16,029 bases of DNA from SLJK01 sp964567295 (GCA_964567295.1 CAZMLU010000040.1:1-16029), one strand, 5' to 3'. Shown: positions 1 through 7,773, numbered from the stretch's first letter. Notes: a model not told the origin generated them from the letters alone. Numbers and translations are program-made.

Positions 1-2199
1 CCACATGAGGAATATAATAATATTTCAGAAAGGCTGCGAGAATTACAATCCTATATCGACTCAAAAATAGAGAGCCAAAAAGCTCTGGAACGAGAACTGG
101 ATAAAAAAAGAAACCGTCTTAGGAACCTTCAAGAAAATGAAGAAGAATTGAGCCTGTACGGTGGTGGAGTAAAAGCAATTATGAATGCCTCTAGCAATGA
201 CCAATCTTTAGAAGGTGTCTTGGGACCAGTTGCCCATCTTATTGAGGTTTCTTCAGAGCTAGAAAGAGCTATTGAAGTTGCTCTGGGCAATTCTGTCCAG
301 TTTATAGTTACTGAAACTGACGAGGTGGCACGTAGGGCTATCGACTATTTAAAAAATAATAAAGCTGGACGGGCCACTTTTCTACCTTTAAATTTGTTAA
401 AACAAAACAAGAAGGAAGGAATTCCTCAAGATGAAGGAATATTGGGTTCGGCTGCCCAGCTGGTAAATTCAGCCCCACAATATGAAAAAGTTGTAGAATA
501 TCTGTTGGGGCGAGTTTTAATTGCGCGAAACATAAATGATGCTCTGAAGATAACTCGCAAAAACAAAAATTTTTGGAGAACAGTGACCTTAGAGGGAGAA
601 ATGATTGCGCCCGGCGGTGCTATTACAGGAGGTTTTGGGACAAGGGAACGAGTAGGATTCCTGCAGCGAAGAAGAGAAATAAAAGAACTATCAGTTGCGG
701 TAGTTGAAATGGAGAACTCCTTTAAAAGCGCAGAGGTTGAATTGCAAGAACTGAAAAATAAGGCAGAAAAGCTGCGGAAGTCTAAGGAGAACATAGAACA
801 AAAAAGTAAAGAGCTAAACGAGAAAAAAATTAAAAAAAATAGCGAAAAAGACAAAGTAGAACTTACGCGCAACAACGTTTTCTCAGAGATAGAAGCTTTA
901 CAAGAAGAAAAAAACTCTCTTGATAGTAAGATACAGATGTTGGAAAAAGACAGGGAAGCTTATGAAAATGAATTATCTTCTTTGGAACTGTATATTTCTG
1001 AACTAAACAAAAGCTTTGACAAGCAAAGTTCAGATGTGCAGTTAAAAGAAGAAGAATTCAATCGCAAGGAAGAAGAACTGGTAGATCTGAGGATACGCTT
1101 TTCTGCTCTACAAGAAAAGGAAAGTTCTCTTCAGACATTTTTAACGGAGCAAAAACAAGAAAAAGAGCGACTTGAAGAGTTGTTGAATGAGCTTTCCAAG
1201 AAGAAAGGAAGTTTGCAAGAGGATCTAGAGGTATTACAAAAGAAAAAAGAAAGCTTTTCTTTAGAGATAGAAGAAGAGAAAGAAGATTTAAAGGTAGCTG
1301 AGAAAGCTCTGCTTCCCCTTGAAGACAAGTTTCGCTCGTTGAAAACAGAAAAGGAAAACCTGCTTTCTTCCCTAAAAAAAGAAAAAAAAGCATTGGAAAG
1401 ATATGAAAGACGTCTTCCTTCCCTGGATCTGGAAAGAGTAAAGCTTGAGGAAGGAAAAAGGTATCTGCAAGAGCAGTTTATAGAAAATTTTAGGATTGAT
1501 CCGCAAAAAGTGCTTGAAGAAGAGGTTTTATCACAAGAATCCGAAGAACAACTTCAAGAACAAAAAAAAGAATTGCGAGAACAACTACTTGAGATGGGTG
1601 AAGTAAACCCTGGAGTAATCAAAGAATATGAGCGCTTGATGGACAGAATTAAATTTTTAGAAGAGCAACGCAAGGATCTTATTGAGGGAGAAAAGGGAGT
1701 TAAAAAGCTTCTCCAAGAACTGGATAACCATATGGAAGACCGGCTCCAAGATACATTACGTGAAGTGGAAAAAAATTTTGTAGATGTCTTTAATAAGCTT
1801 TTTGGAGGAGGGCAGGCTTTTTTAAAGCTTACTGATCCGCAAAATATTCTTGAGTCAGGGGTAGAAGTTGTTGCAGAGCCTCCTGGCAAAAGGTTACAAA
1901 ACATATTGTTGCTGTCCGGCGGAGAGAAAGCACTTACAGCCATTGCCTTGCTATTTGCCATCTTACAACATAAGCCGGCTCCGTTCTGTGTGTTAGACGA
2001 GATTGACTCTTCTCTGGATGAAACAAATTTGTCCCGGTTTTTACATTTTCTTAAAAAGTATGCAGGTAAGACTCAGTTTATTCTTATTACCCATCGCAAA
2101 AAAAGCATGGAAGAAGCAGATTCTCTTTATGGGATTACTATGGAAGAACAGGGCATTTCCAAGGTAGTTTCTCTAAATATGAAAGAAAGAGCTGGGTGA
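1..2199 (+). CDS. smc: Chromosome partition protein SMC, 3' part (5' end outside window)
   Basis: SMC is the core ATPase of the bacterial condensin, which compacts and helps segregate the chromosome. The frame is open from base 1, giving 732 residues. A full SMC is about 1190 residues, so roughly the first 450, including the Walker A head and first coiled-coil arm, lie upstream of the window. The visible part begins at the end of the first arm. The hinge follows (about residues 55-205, starting near EGVLGPVAHLIEV and ending near APGGAITGG), then a long Glu/Lys/Leu-rich return coiled coil to about residue 590. The C-terminal head carries the ABC signature LLSGGEKAL (from about 1909) and Walker B CVLDEIDSSLDE (from about 1987; catalytic Glu codon 1999-2001). 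The D-loop reads SSLDE where AALDE is common. ftsY follows 10 bases after the stop, the usual Firmicutes order. Confidence 0.97.
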   Translation, partial: PHEEYNNISERLRELQSYIDSKIESQKALERELDKKRNRLRNLQENEEELSLYGGGVKAIMNASSNDQSLEGVLGPVAHLIEVSSELERAIEVALGNSVQFIVTETDEVARRAIDYLKNNKAGRATFLPLNLLKQNKKEGIPQDEGILGSAAQLVNSAPQYEKVVEYLLGRVLIARNINDALKITRKNKNFWRTVTLEGEMIAPGGAITGGFGTRERVGFLQRRREIKELSVAVVEMENSFKSAEVELQELKNKAEKLRKSKENIEQKSKELNEKKIKKNSEKDKVELTRNNVFSEIEALQEEKNSLDSKIQMLEKDREAYENELSSLELYISELNKSFDKQSSDVQLKEEEFNRKEEELVDLRIRFSALQEKESSLQTFLTEQKQEKERLEELLNELSKKKGSLQEDLEVLQKKKESFSLEIEEEKEDLKVAEKALLPLEDKFRSLKTEKENLLSSLKKEKKALERYERRLPSLDLERVKLEEGKRYLQEQFIENFRIDPQKVLEEEVLSQESEEQLQEQKKELREQLLEMGEVNPGVIKEYERLMDRIKFLEEQRKDLIEGEKGVKKLLQELDNHMEDRLQDTLREVEKNFVDVFNKLFGGGQAFLKLTDPQNILESGVEVVAEPPGKRLQNILLLSGGEKALTAIALLFAILQHKPAPFCVLDEIDSSLDETNLSRFLHFLKKYAGKTQFILITHRKKSMEEADSLYGITMEEQGISKVVSLNMKERAG

Positions 2200-2209
2200 G
2201 AAATAACTA

Positions 2210-3118
2210 ATGCTGGAGATTTTTAAAAAGGGATTATCTAAGACCAGGGAAGCACTAAAAGGCAGGATCGATGCGCTTTTTGGCAAGAAAGAGATAGACG
2301 AGGAGTTTTTTGAAGAGCTAGAAGAAATCTTGATAAGTGCCGATGTAGGAGTGGATACAACCCTTACCATAATTGATGCTTTGCAAAAACGTTTAAAAGA
2401 AGAAAAGATTCATGACCTGATCGTAGCTAAAGAGATATTAAAAAACCTGATGGCGGAAAAGTTGCAAAGTGGGGAAGAGCTGTATTCTTTTTCACCTTCT
2501 GTTTCGCCCATGGTTATCTTGGTGCTGGGTGTGAATGGGGTTGGAAAGACTACTACTATAGCCAAAATGGCATATCATTTTAATCAACAAGGAAAGAAAG
2601 TTTTGCTTGCGGCCGGAGACACTTTTCGAGCTGCTGCTATCGAACAGTTAGAAGAATGGTCCTCAAATCTTCAGCGTACAGGATTGATTAAGCATCAGGC
2701 AGGTGGAGATCCTTCGGCTGTTATTTTTGATGCTGTGAAAGCTGCCGAAGCCCGAGGAACAGATGTGTTGATCTGTGATACAGCTGGACGCCTACATACC
2801 AAGAAAAACCTGGTGGAAGAGATGAGCAAAATATGCCGTGTTTGTGGAAAAGCGCTGGAAGGTGCTCCACACGAAATACTCCTTGTTTTGGATGCGACAA
2901 CCGGTCAAAATAGTATAGCCCAAGCCAAGCATTTTCAGGAAGCCATGCCGGTGAGCGGTATAGTGTTAACAAAGTTGGATGGTACTGCCCGAGGTGGGAT
3001 AATTTTTGCTGTTAAGGAGCTCACCGGGATCCCGGTGAAACTTGTGGGAACGGGAGAAAAAGTGGAGGACCTGCAGCCTTTTCAAGCAGAAGAATATGTT
3101 GAAGCCTTGCTATTTTAA
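2210..3118 (+). CDS. ftsY: Signal recognition particle receptor FtsY
   Basis: FtsY is the membrane-associated SRP receptor. Its NG GTPase domain docks with that of Ffh and hands the translating ribosome to SecYEG. At 302 residues it is the short form: an N-terminal four-helix N domain (about 1-95) and a G domain, without the long acidic A domain of E. coli FtsY. Visible motifs are GVNGVGKTTT (P-loop, about 107-116), DTFRAAAIEQL (137-147), DTAGRLH (190-196) and TKLDGTARGG (254-263). The C-terminal closing loop reads VGTGEKVEDLQPF, with Thr where Ile is usual. The ATG is 10 bases after the smc stop, with a weak GGTGAG Shine-Dalgarno overlapping the end of smc, so translation is probably coupled. 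ylxM and ffh follow, placing both SRP GTPases in one cluster. Confidence 0.97.
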   Translation: MLEIFKKGLSKTREALKGRIDALFGKKEIDEEFFEELEEILISADVGVDTTLTIIDALQKRLKEEKIHDLIVAKEILKNLMAEKLQSGEELYSFSPSVSPMVILVLGVNGVGKTTTIAKMAYHFNQQGKKVLLAAGDTFRAAAIEQLEEWSSNLQRTGLIKHQAGGDPSAVIFDAVKAAEARGTDVLICDTAGRLHTKKNLVEEMSKICRVCGKALEGAPHEILLVLDATTGQNSIAQAKHFQEAMPVSGIVLTKLDGTARGGIIFAVKELTGIPVKLVGTGEKVEDLQPFQAEEYVEALLF

Positions 3119-3146
3119 CTTTTCACTCAATCTTTTAAAAATCTCT

Positions 3147-3184
3147 ATTTTCTCTGTAAAGGTCCTTTACTTTGCAGAGAAAAT
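3147..3184 (+). other. 14-bp stem hairpin in the ftsY-ylxM gap
   Basis: The arms at 3147-3160 (ATTTTCTCTGTAAA) and 3171-3184 (TTTGCAGAGAAAAT) pair over 14 positions with one G-T wobble, around a 10-base loop. A second, exclusive hairpin is possible inside it: GTAAAG pairs with CTTTAC around GTC (3156-3170). No T run follows on the forward strand, so it is not a normal intrinsic terminator. It lies 23 bases before the ylxM start and overlaps a promoter-like pair, so an RNA processing or regulatory role is possible but inferred. Confidence 0.6.
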
Positions 3185-3194
3185 GTTGTATAAA
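3166..3194 (+). promoter_or_regulatory. Promoter-like sequence before ylxM
   Basis: TTTACT (3166-3171) and TATAAA (3189-3194) are separated by exactly 17 bases, matching the sigma-A consensus at 4/6 and 5/6. Transcription would begin near 3201, only about 7 bases before the ylxM ATG and inside its GGAG. That makes a working promoter for ylxM doubtful. The -35 lies within the hairpin at 3147-3184. Confidence 0.25.
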
Positions 3195-3207
3195 TGATGG
3201 AGTGCAT

Positions 3208-3549
3208 ATGTTAGAGAAGAAAGAACGCCTAAATTATCTTTTTGATTTTTATGGAATGCTACTGACTGAGAAACAGCAGGCTGTAGTAGAGATGTACTAT
3301 AAGGACGATTTTTCGTTGGCGGAAGTTGCCCAGCAATTGCACATTTCTAGACAGGGTGTCTATGATATACTCTCTCGTGCAGTTCGTGCATTGGAGGAAT
3401 GGGAGAAAAGGTTGGGGCTTTATCAGTCATTTTTACAAAGGAGAGAAGAAGGAGAGAAGCTGTTGGAGTTATTGAAATTGGGTAGACCAACGGGAGCACA
3501 GGTTAAAAGAATGAAGGAAATCGTGCATAAAAATATGCTGGAAAATTAA
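3208..3549 (+). CDS. ylxM: YlxM, SRP-operon HTH protein
   Basis: YlxM is a small helix-turn-helix protein encoded directly before ffh in Firmicutes and thought to modulate the SRP pathway or its operon. The 113-residue product is the family's usual length. Its N-terminal half has the sigma-70 region 4-like HTH: LTEKQQAVVEMYYKDDFSL, then AEVAQQLHISRQGVYDILSR (about residues 18-58). A basic and acidic helical tail follows. The ATG at 3208 is preferred, with GGAG at 3199-3202. A TTG at 3172 in the same frame would add 12 residues, but lies inside the hairpin and has no ribosome site. The protein looks cytoplasmic, with no signal peptide or membrane segment. Its stop is 36 bases before the ffh start. 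Confidence 0.92.
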   Translation: MLEKKERLNYLFDFYGMLLTEKQQAVVEMYYKDDFSLAEVAQQLHISRQGVYDILSRAVRALEEWEKRLGLYQSFLQRREEGEKLLELLKLGRPTGAQVKRMKEIVHKNMLEN

Positions 3550-3554
3550 CAGGT

Positions 3555-3593
3555 GAGGAGGTAGCCCTTTTGCAGGGCGCTTATTTTGTTTAG
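3555..3593 (+). promoter_or_regulatory. ffh translation-initiation region: displaced SD, hairpin and 7-codon upstream ORF
   Basis: A strong Shine-Dalgarno, GAGGAGGT (3555-3562), lies 24 bases before the only plausible ffh start, TTG at 3586, which is far too distant for direct use. A perfect 5-bp hairpin sits between them (GCCCT 3564-3568, AGGGC 3574-3578, loop TTTGC). Folding it would leave about 9 unpaired bases, a normal spacing. Alternatively, the same SD is 8 bases before TTG 3570, which opens a 7-codon ORF (MQGAYFV) ending at TAG 3591-3593. That stop overlaps the start of ffh, which would suit translational coupling. Which model applies is inference. Confidence 0.5.
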
Positions 3594-4929
3594 CGGATTA
3601 TCGGAAAAATTACAGGCAACTTTTCAAAAGCTCAAACGAAAAGGAAAGCTGAGCGAAAAAGATGTTGACTCTGCTTTAAGAGAAGTCCGGTTGGCTTTGC
3701 TTGAGGCTGATGTAAACTACAAGGTAGTGAAAAAGTTTATCGCTACTCTCAAAGAAAGGGCAGTAGGTGCTGAGGTTTTAAAAAGTCTTACCCCTGGCCA
3801 ACAGGTTATTAAAATTGTCCACGAGGAATTGGTTAAACTTATGGGCGAAAGCCAGAGCAAAATTGTTTCTGGTGATGCCCGTCCAAGTGTAATAATGCTG
3901 GTGGGATTGCAGGGCTCAGGTAAAACTACTACGGCAGCAAAACTGGCTGCACACTTAAGGGCAAAGGGGTTTAACCCGATGCTTGCTGCCGCCGATATTT
4001 ATCGTCCTGCTGCTATAGAACAGCTGAAGACATTGGGTCAAAAAGAAAATGTTCCTGTATTCAGCTTAGGCAAGGAAGATCCTGTAATAATAGCGCAAGA
4101 AGCTTTTAAAAATGCTGTAAGTGAAGAGCACGATTATGTTATTTTGGATACTGCTGGACGTCTTCATATAAATGAAGAGTTGATGTCTGAACTGGAAAGA
4201 ATTAAGACAAAAGTGGCTCCTCAAGAAATACTGCTTGTTGTTGATGCTATGACAGGTCAGGATGCAGTAAATGTAGCGGAGACCTTTCATGAAAGATTGA
4301 ATATATCGGGGGTTATTCTTACCAAGCTGGATGGCGATACTAGGGGAGGAGCAGCTCTTTCTGTTAGAGAAGTAACTGGAAGACCGATAAAGTTTGTTGG
4401 AATTGGCGAAAAAACTGATGCGTTTGAGCCTTTTCATCCAGACCGCATGGCATCCAGGATACTGGGAATGGGGGATGTGCTTACTCTCGTTGAAAAAGCT
4501 CAAACAGTTATGGACGAGGAAAAAGGCCGGGAGCTGGAGAAAAAACTACGTTCACAAAGCTTTACTCTAGAGGATTTTTTGGAACAGTTGCAACAGGTCA
4601 AGAAAATGGGGTCTTTGGACGATCTGGTAGCAATGGTGCCTGGCTTTAATAAAATGGCCGGCAAAAAAGGATTAAAAGATCTTTCCCTGGATGAGAAACA
4701 ACTCGTTCATGTTGAAGCAGTAATTAATTCTATGACAAGAAATGAACGGTTGCAACCCGAAATCATTAATAGTAGCAGAAGGCGGCGTATTGCTATGGGC
4801 AGCGGTACTACTGTACAAGAAGTAAACAGGGTTCTTAAACAGTTTGAGCAGATGAAGAAAGTATTTAAACAATTTGGCGGGATGGAAAAAGGCGGAACAA
4901 AAAAGAAAAAAGGGTTCTTCCCTTTCTAA
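3586..4929 (+). CDS. ffh: Signal recognition particle protein Ffh (SRP54)
   Basis: Ffh binds SRP RNA and the signal sequences of nascent membrane proteins, and delivers ribosomes to FtsY. The 447 residues match the family length. The N domain (about 1-95) contains ALREVRLALLEADVNYKVV. The G domain has GLQGSGKTTT (107-116), DIYRPAAIEQL (137-147), DTAGRLH (188-194) and TKLDGDTRGG (246-255). The Met-rich M domain (about 300-430) carries the RNA-binding helix SRRRRIAMGSG (397-407). The tail is Lys-rich. The TTG start is chosen because homology begins at FSGLSEKLQ and an in-frame TAG at 3562 blocks extension. The in-frame ATT at 3583 (giving MLFSGL) is another possibility. No normally spaced ribosome site serves it. 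Confidence 0.97.
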   Translation: MFSGLSEKLQATFQKLKRKGKLSEKDVDSALREVRLALLEADVNYKVVKKFIATLKERAVGAEVLKSLTPGQQVIKIVHEELVKLMGESQSKIVSGDARPSVIMLVGLQGSGKTTTAAKLAAHLRAKGFNPMLAAADIYRPAAIEQLKTLGQKENVPVFSLGKEDPVIIAQEAFKNAVSEEHDYVILDTAGRLHINEELMSELERIKTKVAPQEILLVVDAMTGQDAVNVAETFHERLNISGVILTKLDGDTRGGAALSVREVTGRPIKFVGIGEKTDAFEPFHPDRMASRILGMGDVLTLVEKAQTVMDEEKGRELEKKLRSQSFTLEDFLEQLQQVKKMGSLDDLVAMVPGFNKMAGKKGLKDLSLDEKQLVHVEAVINSMTRNERLQPEIINSSRRRRIAMGSGTTVQEVNRVLKQFEQMKKVFKQFGGMEKGGTKKKKGFFPF

Positions 4930-4964
4930 TATAGTTAAAAAAATGGAGAGGAGGTGTACTCTAA

Positions 4965-5213
4965 ATGCCAGTTCGTATTCGTTTAAAAAGATTGGGGGCT
5001 AAGAAAAAGCCTTTTTACCGTATTGTGGTAGCTGATTCCCGTTCTCCTAGAGATGGCCGCTTTATTGAAGAAATAGGCTATTATAATCCTAGAACAGAAC
5101 CATCGACAATAGAAATCAATTCTGAAAAAGCAAAAGAATGGATTTCTAAGGGCGCCAAGCCGTCTGATACTGTAAAAGCTTTGTTTGCCAAAGCAGGATT
5201 CCAGGAAAAATAA
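4965..5213 (+). CDS. rpsP: 30S ribosomal protein S16
   Basis: S16 binds 16S rRNA early in 30S assembly. The 82-residue product is the usual length. It carries the family N-terminus MPVRIRLKRLGAKKKPFYRI, followed by VVADSRSPRDGRFIEEIGYYNP. The C-terminal helix ends near AKAGFQEK. A near-perfect Shine-Dalgarno, AGGAGGTG (4949-4956), stands 8 bases before the ATG, as expected for a highly translated ribosomal gene. It starts 36 bases after ffh and precedes khpA, rimM and trmD, an association seen across bacteria. Confidence 0.98.
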   Translation: MPVRIRLKRLGAKKKPFYRIVVADSRSPRDGRFIEEIGYYNPRTEPSTIEINSEKAKEWISKGAKPSDTVKALFAKAGFQEK

Positions 5214-5238
5214 ATATAGAGAAAGGATGGGTTTTAAA

Positions 5239-5469
5239 GTGAAAGAACTCGTCGAATATATTGCCAAAGCACTGGTAGACTATCCAGACCAGGTCGATGT
5301 GAAGCAGGTCGAGGGAGAACGCTCTATCATCCTGGAACTTAGAGTTGCTGCAGAGGATATGGGAAAAGTTATCGGCAAACAAGGTCGTATCGCAAAGGCT
5401 ATTCGGACTGTAGTGAACGCTGCTGCCATAAAAGAGAATAAAAGAATTATGGTGGAAATAATTCAGTAG
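5239..5469 (+). CDS. khpA: KhpA, KH-domain RNA-binding protein (YlqC family)
   Basis: KhpA is a single-KH-domain RNA-binding protein. In several Firmicutes it pairs with KhpB/EloR and affects cell elongation and small-RNA function. The 76-residue product begins MKELVEYIAKALVDYPDQV, the family's normal start. It contains the KH GxxG loop in VIGKQGRIAKAIRTVV (about 44-59) and ends in a beta strand, RIMVEII. GTG 5239 is chosen because homology begins there and AGGATGG (5224-5230) lies 8 bases upstream. An in-frame ATG at 5227 would add four residues (MGFK) but would overlap that site. It sits between rpsP and rimM in a likely single transcript. Confidence 0.95.
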   Translation: MKELVEYIAKALVDYPDQVDVKQVEGERSIILELRVAAEDMGKVIGKQGRIAKAIRTVVNAAAIKENKRIMVEIIQ

Positions 5470-5478
5470 GTGTATTTT

Positions 5479-6015
5479 ATGACTTCAGAAATGGTCAGCA
5501 TAGGAAAAATTACTTCTCCTTTTGGGGTTCAAGGAAAAGTCAAAGTTTATCCCTATTCAGATTTTCTGGAGCGTTGTTATCTTTTGAAAAGGGTTAAACT
5601 AGAGGGGGAAGCGGTTGATGAATTTAGGGATGTTAAAGAGGCCTATCTTCACAAGAATCTGTGGGTAATTCATTTTGAAAAAAGTGACTCTAGAGAGGAT
5701 GCAATTTTGTTAAAAGGCTCCCTGGTAAAAATTCCGTTTGATGAGAGAATTTCTCTGCCGCAAGGAAGCTATTATTTTGATGAGATTATTGGTCTGTCCG
5801 CTTTTTCAGTAGAAGGAGAAAAACTTGGCACAGTTGATGATATATTAAAAACTGGTAATAATGATATCTATGTTGTCAAAGGTTTCGACAAAGAGGGAGG
5901 ACAAAGGGAAATCTTGGTGCCAGCATTAAAGGTGTTTGTCAAGGAAATTTCAGTTCCGGAAGGTTATATGATCCTGGATCTTCCACCAGGCCTCTATGAC
6001 GAGGGTGAAATATAA
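5479..6015 (+). CDS. rimM: Ribosome maturation factor RimM
   Basis: RimM helps assemble the 30S head around S19. The 178 residues contain the N-terminal RimM barrel, beginning MVSIGKITSPFGVQGKVKVY (from residue 5). A C-terminal PRC-barrel follows (about 100-175), with DEIIGLSAFSVEGEKLGTV, then ILVPALKVFVKEI and the terminal LPPGLYDE typical of the family. ATG 5479 has AGGTG (5468-5472) six bases upstream, overlapping the khpA stop. An in-frame GTG at 5470 is possible but would consume that site. Two stops in a row (TAA TAG) end the gene. trmD starts 13 bases later, the usual partner order. Confidence 0.97.
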   Translation: MTSEMVSIGKITSPFGVQGKVKVYPYSDFLERCYLLKRVKLEGEAVDEFRDVKEAYLHKNLWVIHFEKSDSREDAILLKGSLVKIPFDERISLPQGSYYFDEIIGLSAFSVEGEKLGTVDDILKTGNNDIYVVKGFDKEGGQREILVPALKVFVKEISVPEGYMILDLPPGLYDEGEI

Positions 6016-6028
6016 TAGGAGAGGCAAG

Positions 6029-6748
6029 GTGTGCTGGACAGTGTTGATAGATATTGTTTCTGCTTTTCCAAAGATGTTTACAAGTGTTTTTGGAGAAAGC
6101 ATGATAAAAAGGGCCCTGGAAAAGGGACTTGTAAAGATAAACCTCCATGATCTCCGGGATTTTACCTATGATAGACAACGCAAGGTTGATGATTACCCCT
6201 TTGGAGGAGGCCCAGGGATGGTTATGAAGCCAGAACCATTTTTCAGGGCCGTCTATTTCTTGCAGGAGCAAGAAGGGAAAAAGCAAAATAGCAAGATTGT
6301 TTTAATGTCCCCTCAGGGAAAGTTATTAAAACAAGAAAAAGTGAAAGAGATTAGCAAACTCGACCATATCATTGTACTTTGTGGGCATTATGAAGGAGTA
6401 GATGAAAGGGTAAGAGAGTTTCTGGCCGAAGAGGAAATATCGATAGGTGATTATATACTGACGGGCGGGGAACTGCCAGCTATGGTGTTGATTGATGCTA
6501 CAATTAGGTTGGTGCCGGGGGTGCTTAGCACGACTTCGCTACAGGAAGAATCTTTTTCGGGTAGTTTGCTGGAGTATCCTCAGTATACCAGGCCTCGTCA
6601 ATACCAGGGAATGGGTGTGCCTGATATTCTGCTTTCGGGAGACCATGGGCGTATAAAAGAATGGCGCCGCAAACAATCTCTTGTAAGAACATCAGAATGC
6701 AGACCTGAACTGTTGGACAAAGAGGGAAACAATAATGAGCTATCATAA
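6029..6748 (+). CDS. trmD: tRNA (guanine37-N1)-methyltransferase TrmD
   Basis: TrmD makes m1G37 in tRNAs from S-adenosylmethionine, which prevents +1 frameshifting. It is a homodimeric trefoil-knot (SPOUT) enzyme. The 239-residue product is the family length. Visible parts are DIVSAFPKMF near the N-terminus, DDYPFGGGPGMVMKPEP, the cofactor knot VLCGHYEGVDERV and SIGDYILTGGELPAMVLID, and the C-terminal YPQYTRP...SGDHGRIKEWRR. The first knot segment LMSPQGK is also present. GTG 6029 is chosen from AGGAGAGG (6017-6024). GTG 6041 is a four-residue-shorter alternative. It follows rimM by 13 bases and is separated from rplS by 78 bases holding a promoter. Confidence 0.97.
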   Translation: MCWTVLIDIVSAFPKMFTSVFGESMIKRALEKGLVKINLHDLRDFTYDRQRKVDDYPFGGGPGMVMKPEPFFRAVYFLQEQEGKKQNSKIVLMSPQGKLLKQEKVKEISKLDHIIVLCGHYEGVDERVREFLAEEEISIGDYILTGGELPAMVLIDATIRLVPGVLSTTSLQEESFSGSLLEYPQYTRPRQYQGMGVPDILLSGDHGRIKEWRRKQSLVRTSECRPELLDKEGNNNELS

Positions 6749-6773
6749 AAGGGAACTATAGGCAACCTTAATG

Positions 6774-6802
6774 TTGTTTATGCTCTCTCTATATGGTATA
6801 AT
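6774..6802 (+). promoter_or_regulatory. Extended -10 promoter upstream of rplS
   Basis: TATAAT (6797-6802) is preceded by TGG, giving an extended -10. A -35-like TTGTTT (6774-6779, 3/6 match) lies 17 bases upstream. Transcription would start near 6809, giving an 18-base leader that retains the AAGGAG (6812-6817) of rplS. This would let rplS and the genes behind it be transcribed independently of the ffh-trmD genes. The short leader leaves no room for a ribosomal-protein autoregulatory structure. Confidence 0.75.
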
Positions 6803-6826
6803 TCGCGAGGGAAGGAGTCGAGTAAG

Positions 6827-7171
6827 ATGGATCTAATAAAGCATGTCCAAAATGACCATTTAAAAGAACAAGTAGATGATTTTTCTCCTGGAGATACAGT
6901 ACGGGTTCACGTTAAGGTTGTAGAGGGAAGCCGCGAACGTATCCAAGCATTTGAAGGGGTTGTTATTAAGCGCAAGGGAGAAGGTCTTAATGAAAGCTTT
7001 ACTGTACGTAGGGTTTCTTATGGTGTTGGTGTAGAGAGGGTCTTCCCTCTACATTCTCCTAAAATACAAAAAATTGAAGTGATTCGCAAAGGCGATGTCA
7101 GAAGGTCTAAAATATACTATTTGCGGGAGCTAAAAGGCAAAGCGGCCAGAATCAAAGAACGCAGGCGTTAG
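6827..7171 (+). CDS. rplS: 50S ribosomal protein L19
   Basis: L19 sits at the 30S-50S interface of the ribosome. The 114 residues are the normal length. They show the family pattern: FSPGDTVRVHVKVVEGSRER, then IQAFEGVVIKRKGEG, FTVRRVSYGVGVERVFP and LHSPKIQKIEV, with a basic tail ending KGKAARIKERRR. AAGGAG is 9 bases before the ATG. A good promoter lies just upstream. lepB follows 24 bases after the stop. Confidence 0.98.
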   Translation: MDLIKHVQNDHLKEQVDDFSPGDTVRVHVKVVEGSRERIQAFEGVVIKRKGEGLNESFTVRRVSYGVGVERVFPLHSPKIQKIEVIRKGDVRRSKIYYLRELKGKAARIKERRR

Positions 7172-7195
7172 AGGAGAGGACTGGAGCTTTGGTAC

Positions 7196-7747
7196 ATGGA
7201 GAATCAATTTGAGAAAGCAGAAGTTAAAGAGAAAAATTTTATGAAAGAGATTAAAGAGTGGAGCAGGTCTATAATACTGGCTATAATTATCGCTGTTATT
7301 ATTAGGTTATTTCTTTTTGAGGTTTTTCTTGTTGAAGGTAACTCTATGTATTCTACCTTGCATCATCAGGAAAGGGTCATCGTTAATAAAGCTATTTACT
7401 ATTTTACTGAACCTGATATAGGTGATATTATCGTTTTTAACCATGCACCGCGTAGGGACTTTATTAAAAGGATTGTTGGGCAAGAAGGAGATGTTGTAGA
7501 GATTAAGGATGGCTACCTTTATCTAAATGGTGAGGAATTGGAAGAGCCTTACATTGAAAATTATGCATCGCCTAATTTTGGGCCAATTACTGTTGAGGAA
7601 GAGCACTTTTTTGTCTTGGGAGATAATCGTAGCAACAGCATGGATAGCCGTGACCCAGCTGTTGGGTTAATATCAGAGGAGCTGGTTAAAGGAAAAGCGT
7701 TTCTTGTTTTTTGGCCTCCAAGTCAAGCGAGGTTTCTGGCCCTGTAA
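7196..7747 (+). CDS. lepB: Signal peptidase I
   Basis: This membrane-bound serine-lysine protease cleaves signal peptides from exported proteins at the outer face of the cytoplasmic membrane. The 183 residues begin with a charged cytoplasmic stretch and one transmembrane helix (about 24-45: SIILAIIIAVIIRLFLF). The nucleophile is Ser50 in VEGNSMYSTL; many homologues have SMxPTL, so Ser replaces the usual Pro. The general base is Lys91 in RRDFIKRIVG. The box GDNRSNSMDSR is at 142-152. It is a short, single-anchor, Gram-positive-type enzyme. ATG 7196 has GGAG at 7183-7186. Its place after rplS and before rbgA is typical, and it complements the SRP genes upstream. Confidence 0.96.
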   Translation: MENQFEKAEVKEKNFMKEIKEWSRSIILAIIIAVIIRLFLFEVFLVEGNSMYSTLHHQERVIVNKAIYYFTEPDIGDIIVFNHAPRRDFIKRIVGQEGDVVEIKDGYLYLNGEELEEPYIENYASPNFGPITVEEEHFFVLGDNRSNSMDSRDPAVGLISEELVKGKAFLVFWPPSQARFLAL

Positions 7748-7773
7748 ATTGATAGATGAGTTGAGGGTGCCTT

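Noticed and set aside
4909..4925. AAAGGG/CCCTTT hairpin at the end of ffh as a terminator
   Set aside because: The 6-bp stem lies inside the coding end (Lys-Gly-Phe-Phe-Pro) and is followed by CTAATATAG, with no T run. rpsP follows closely as part of the same block.
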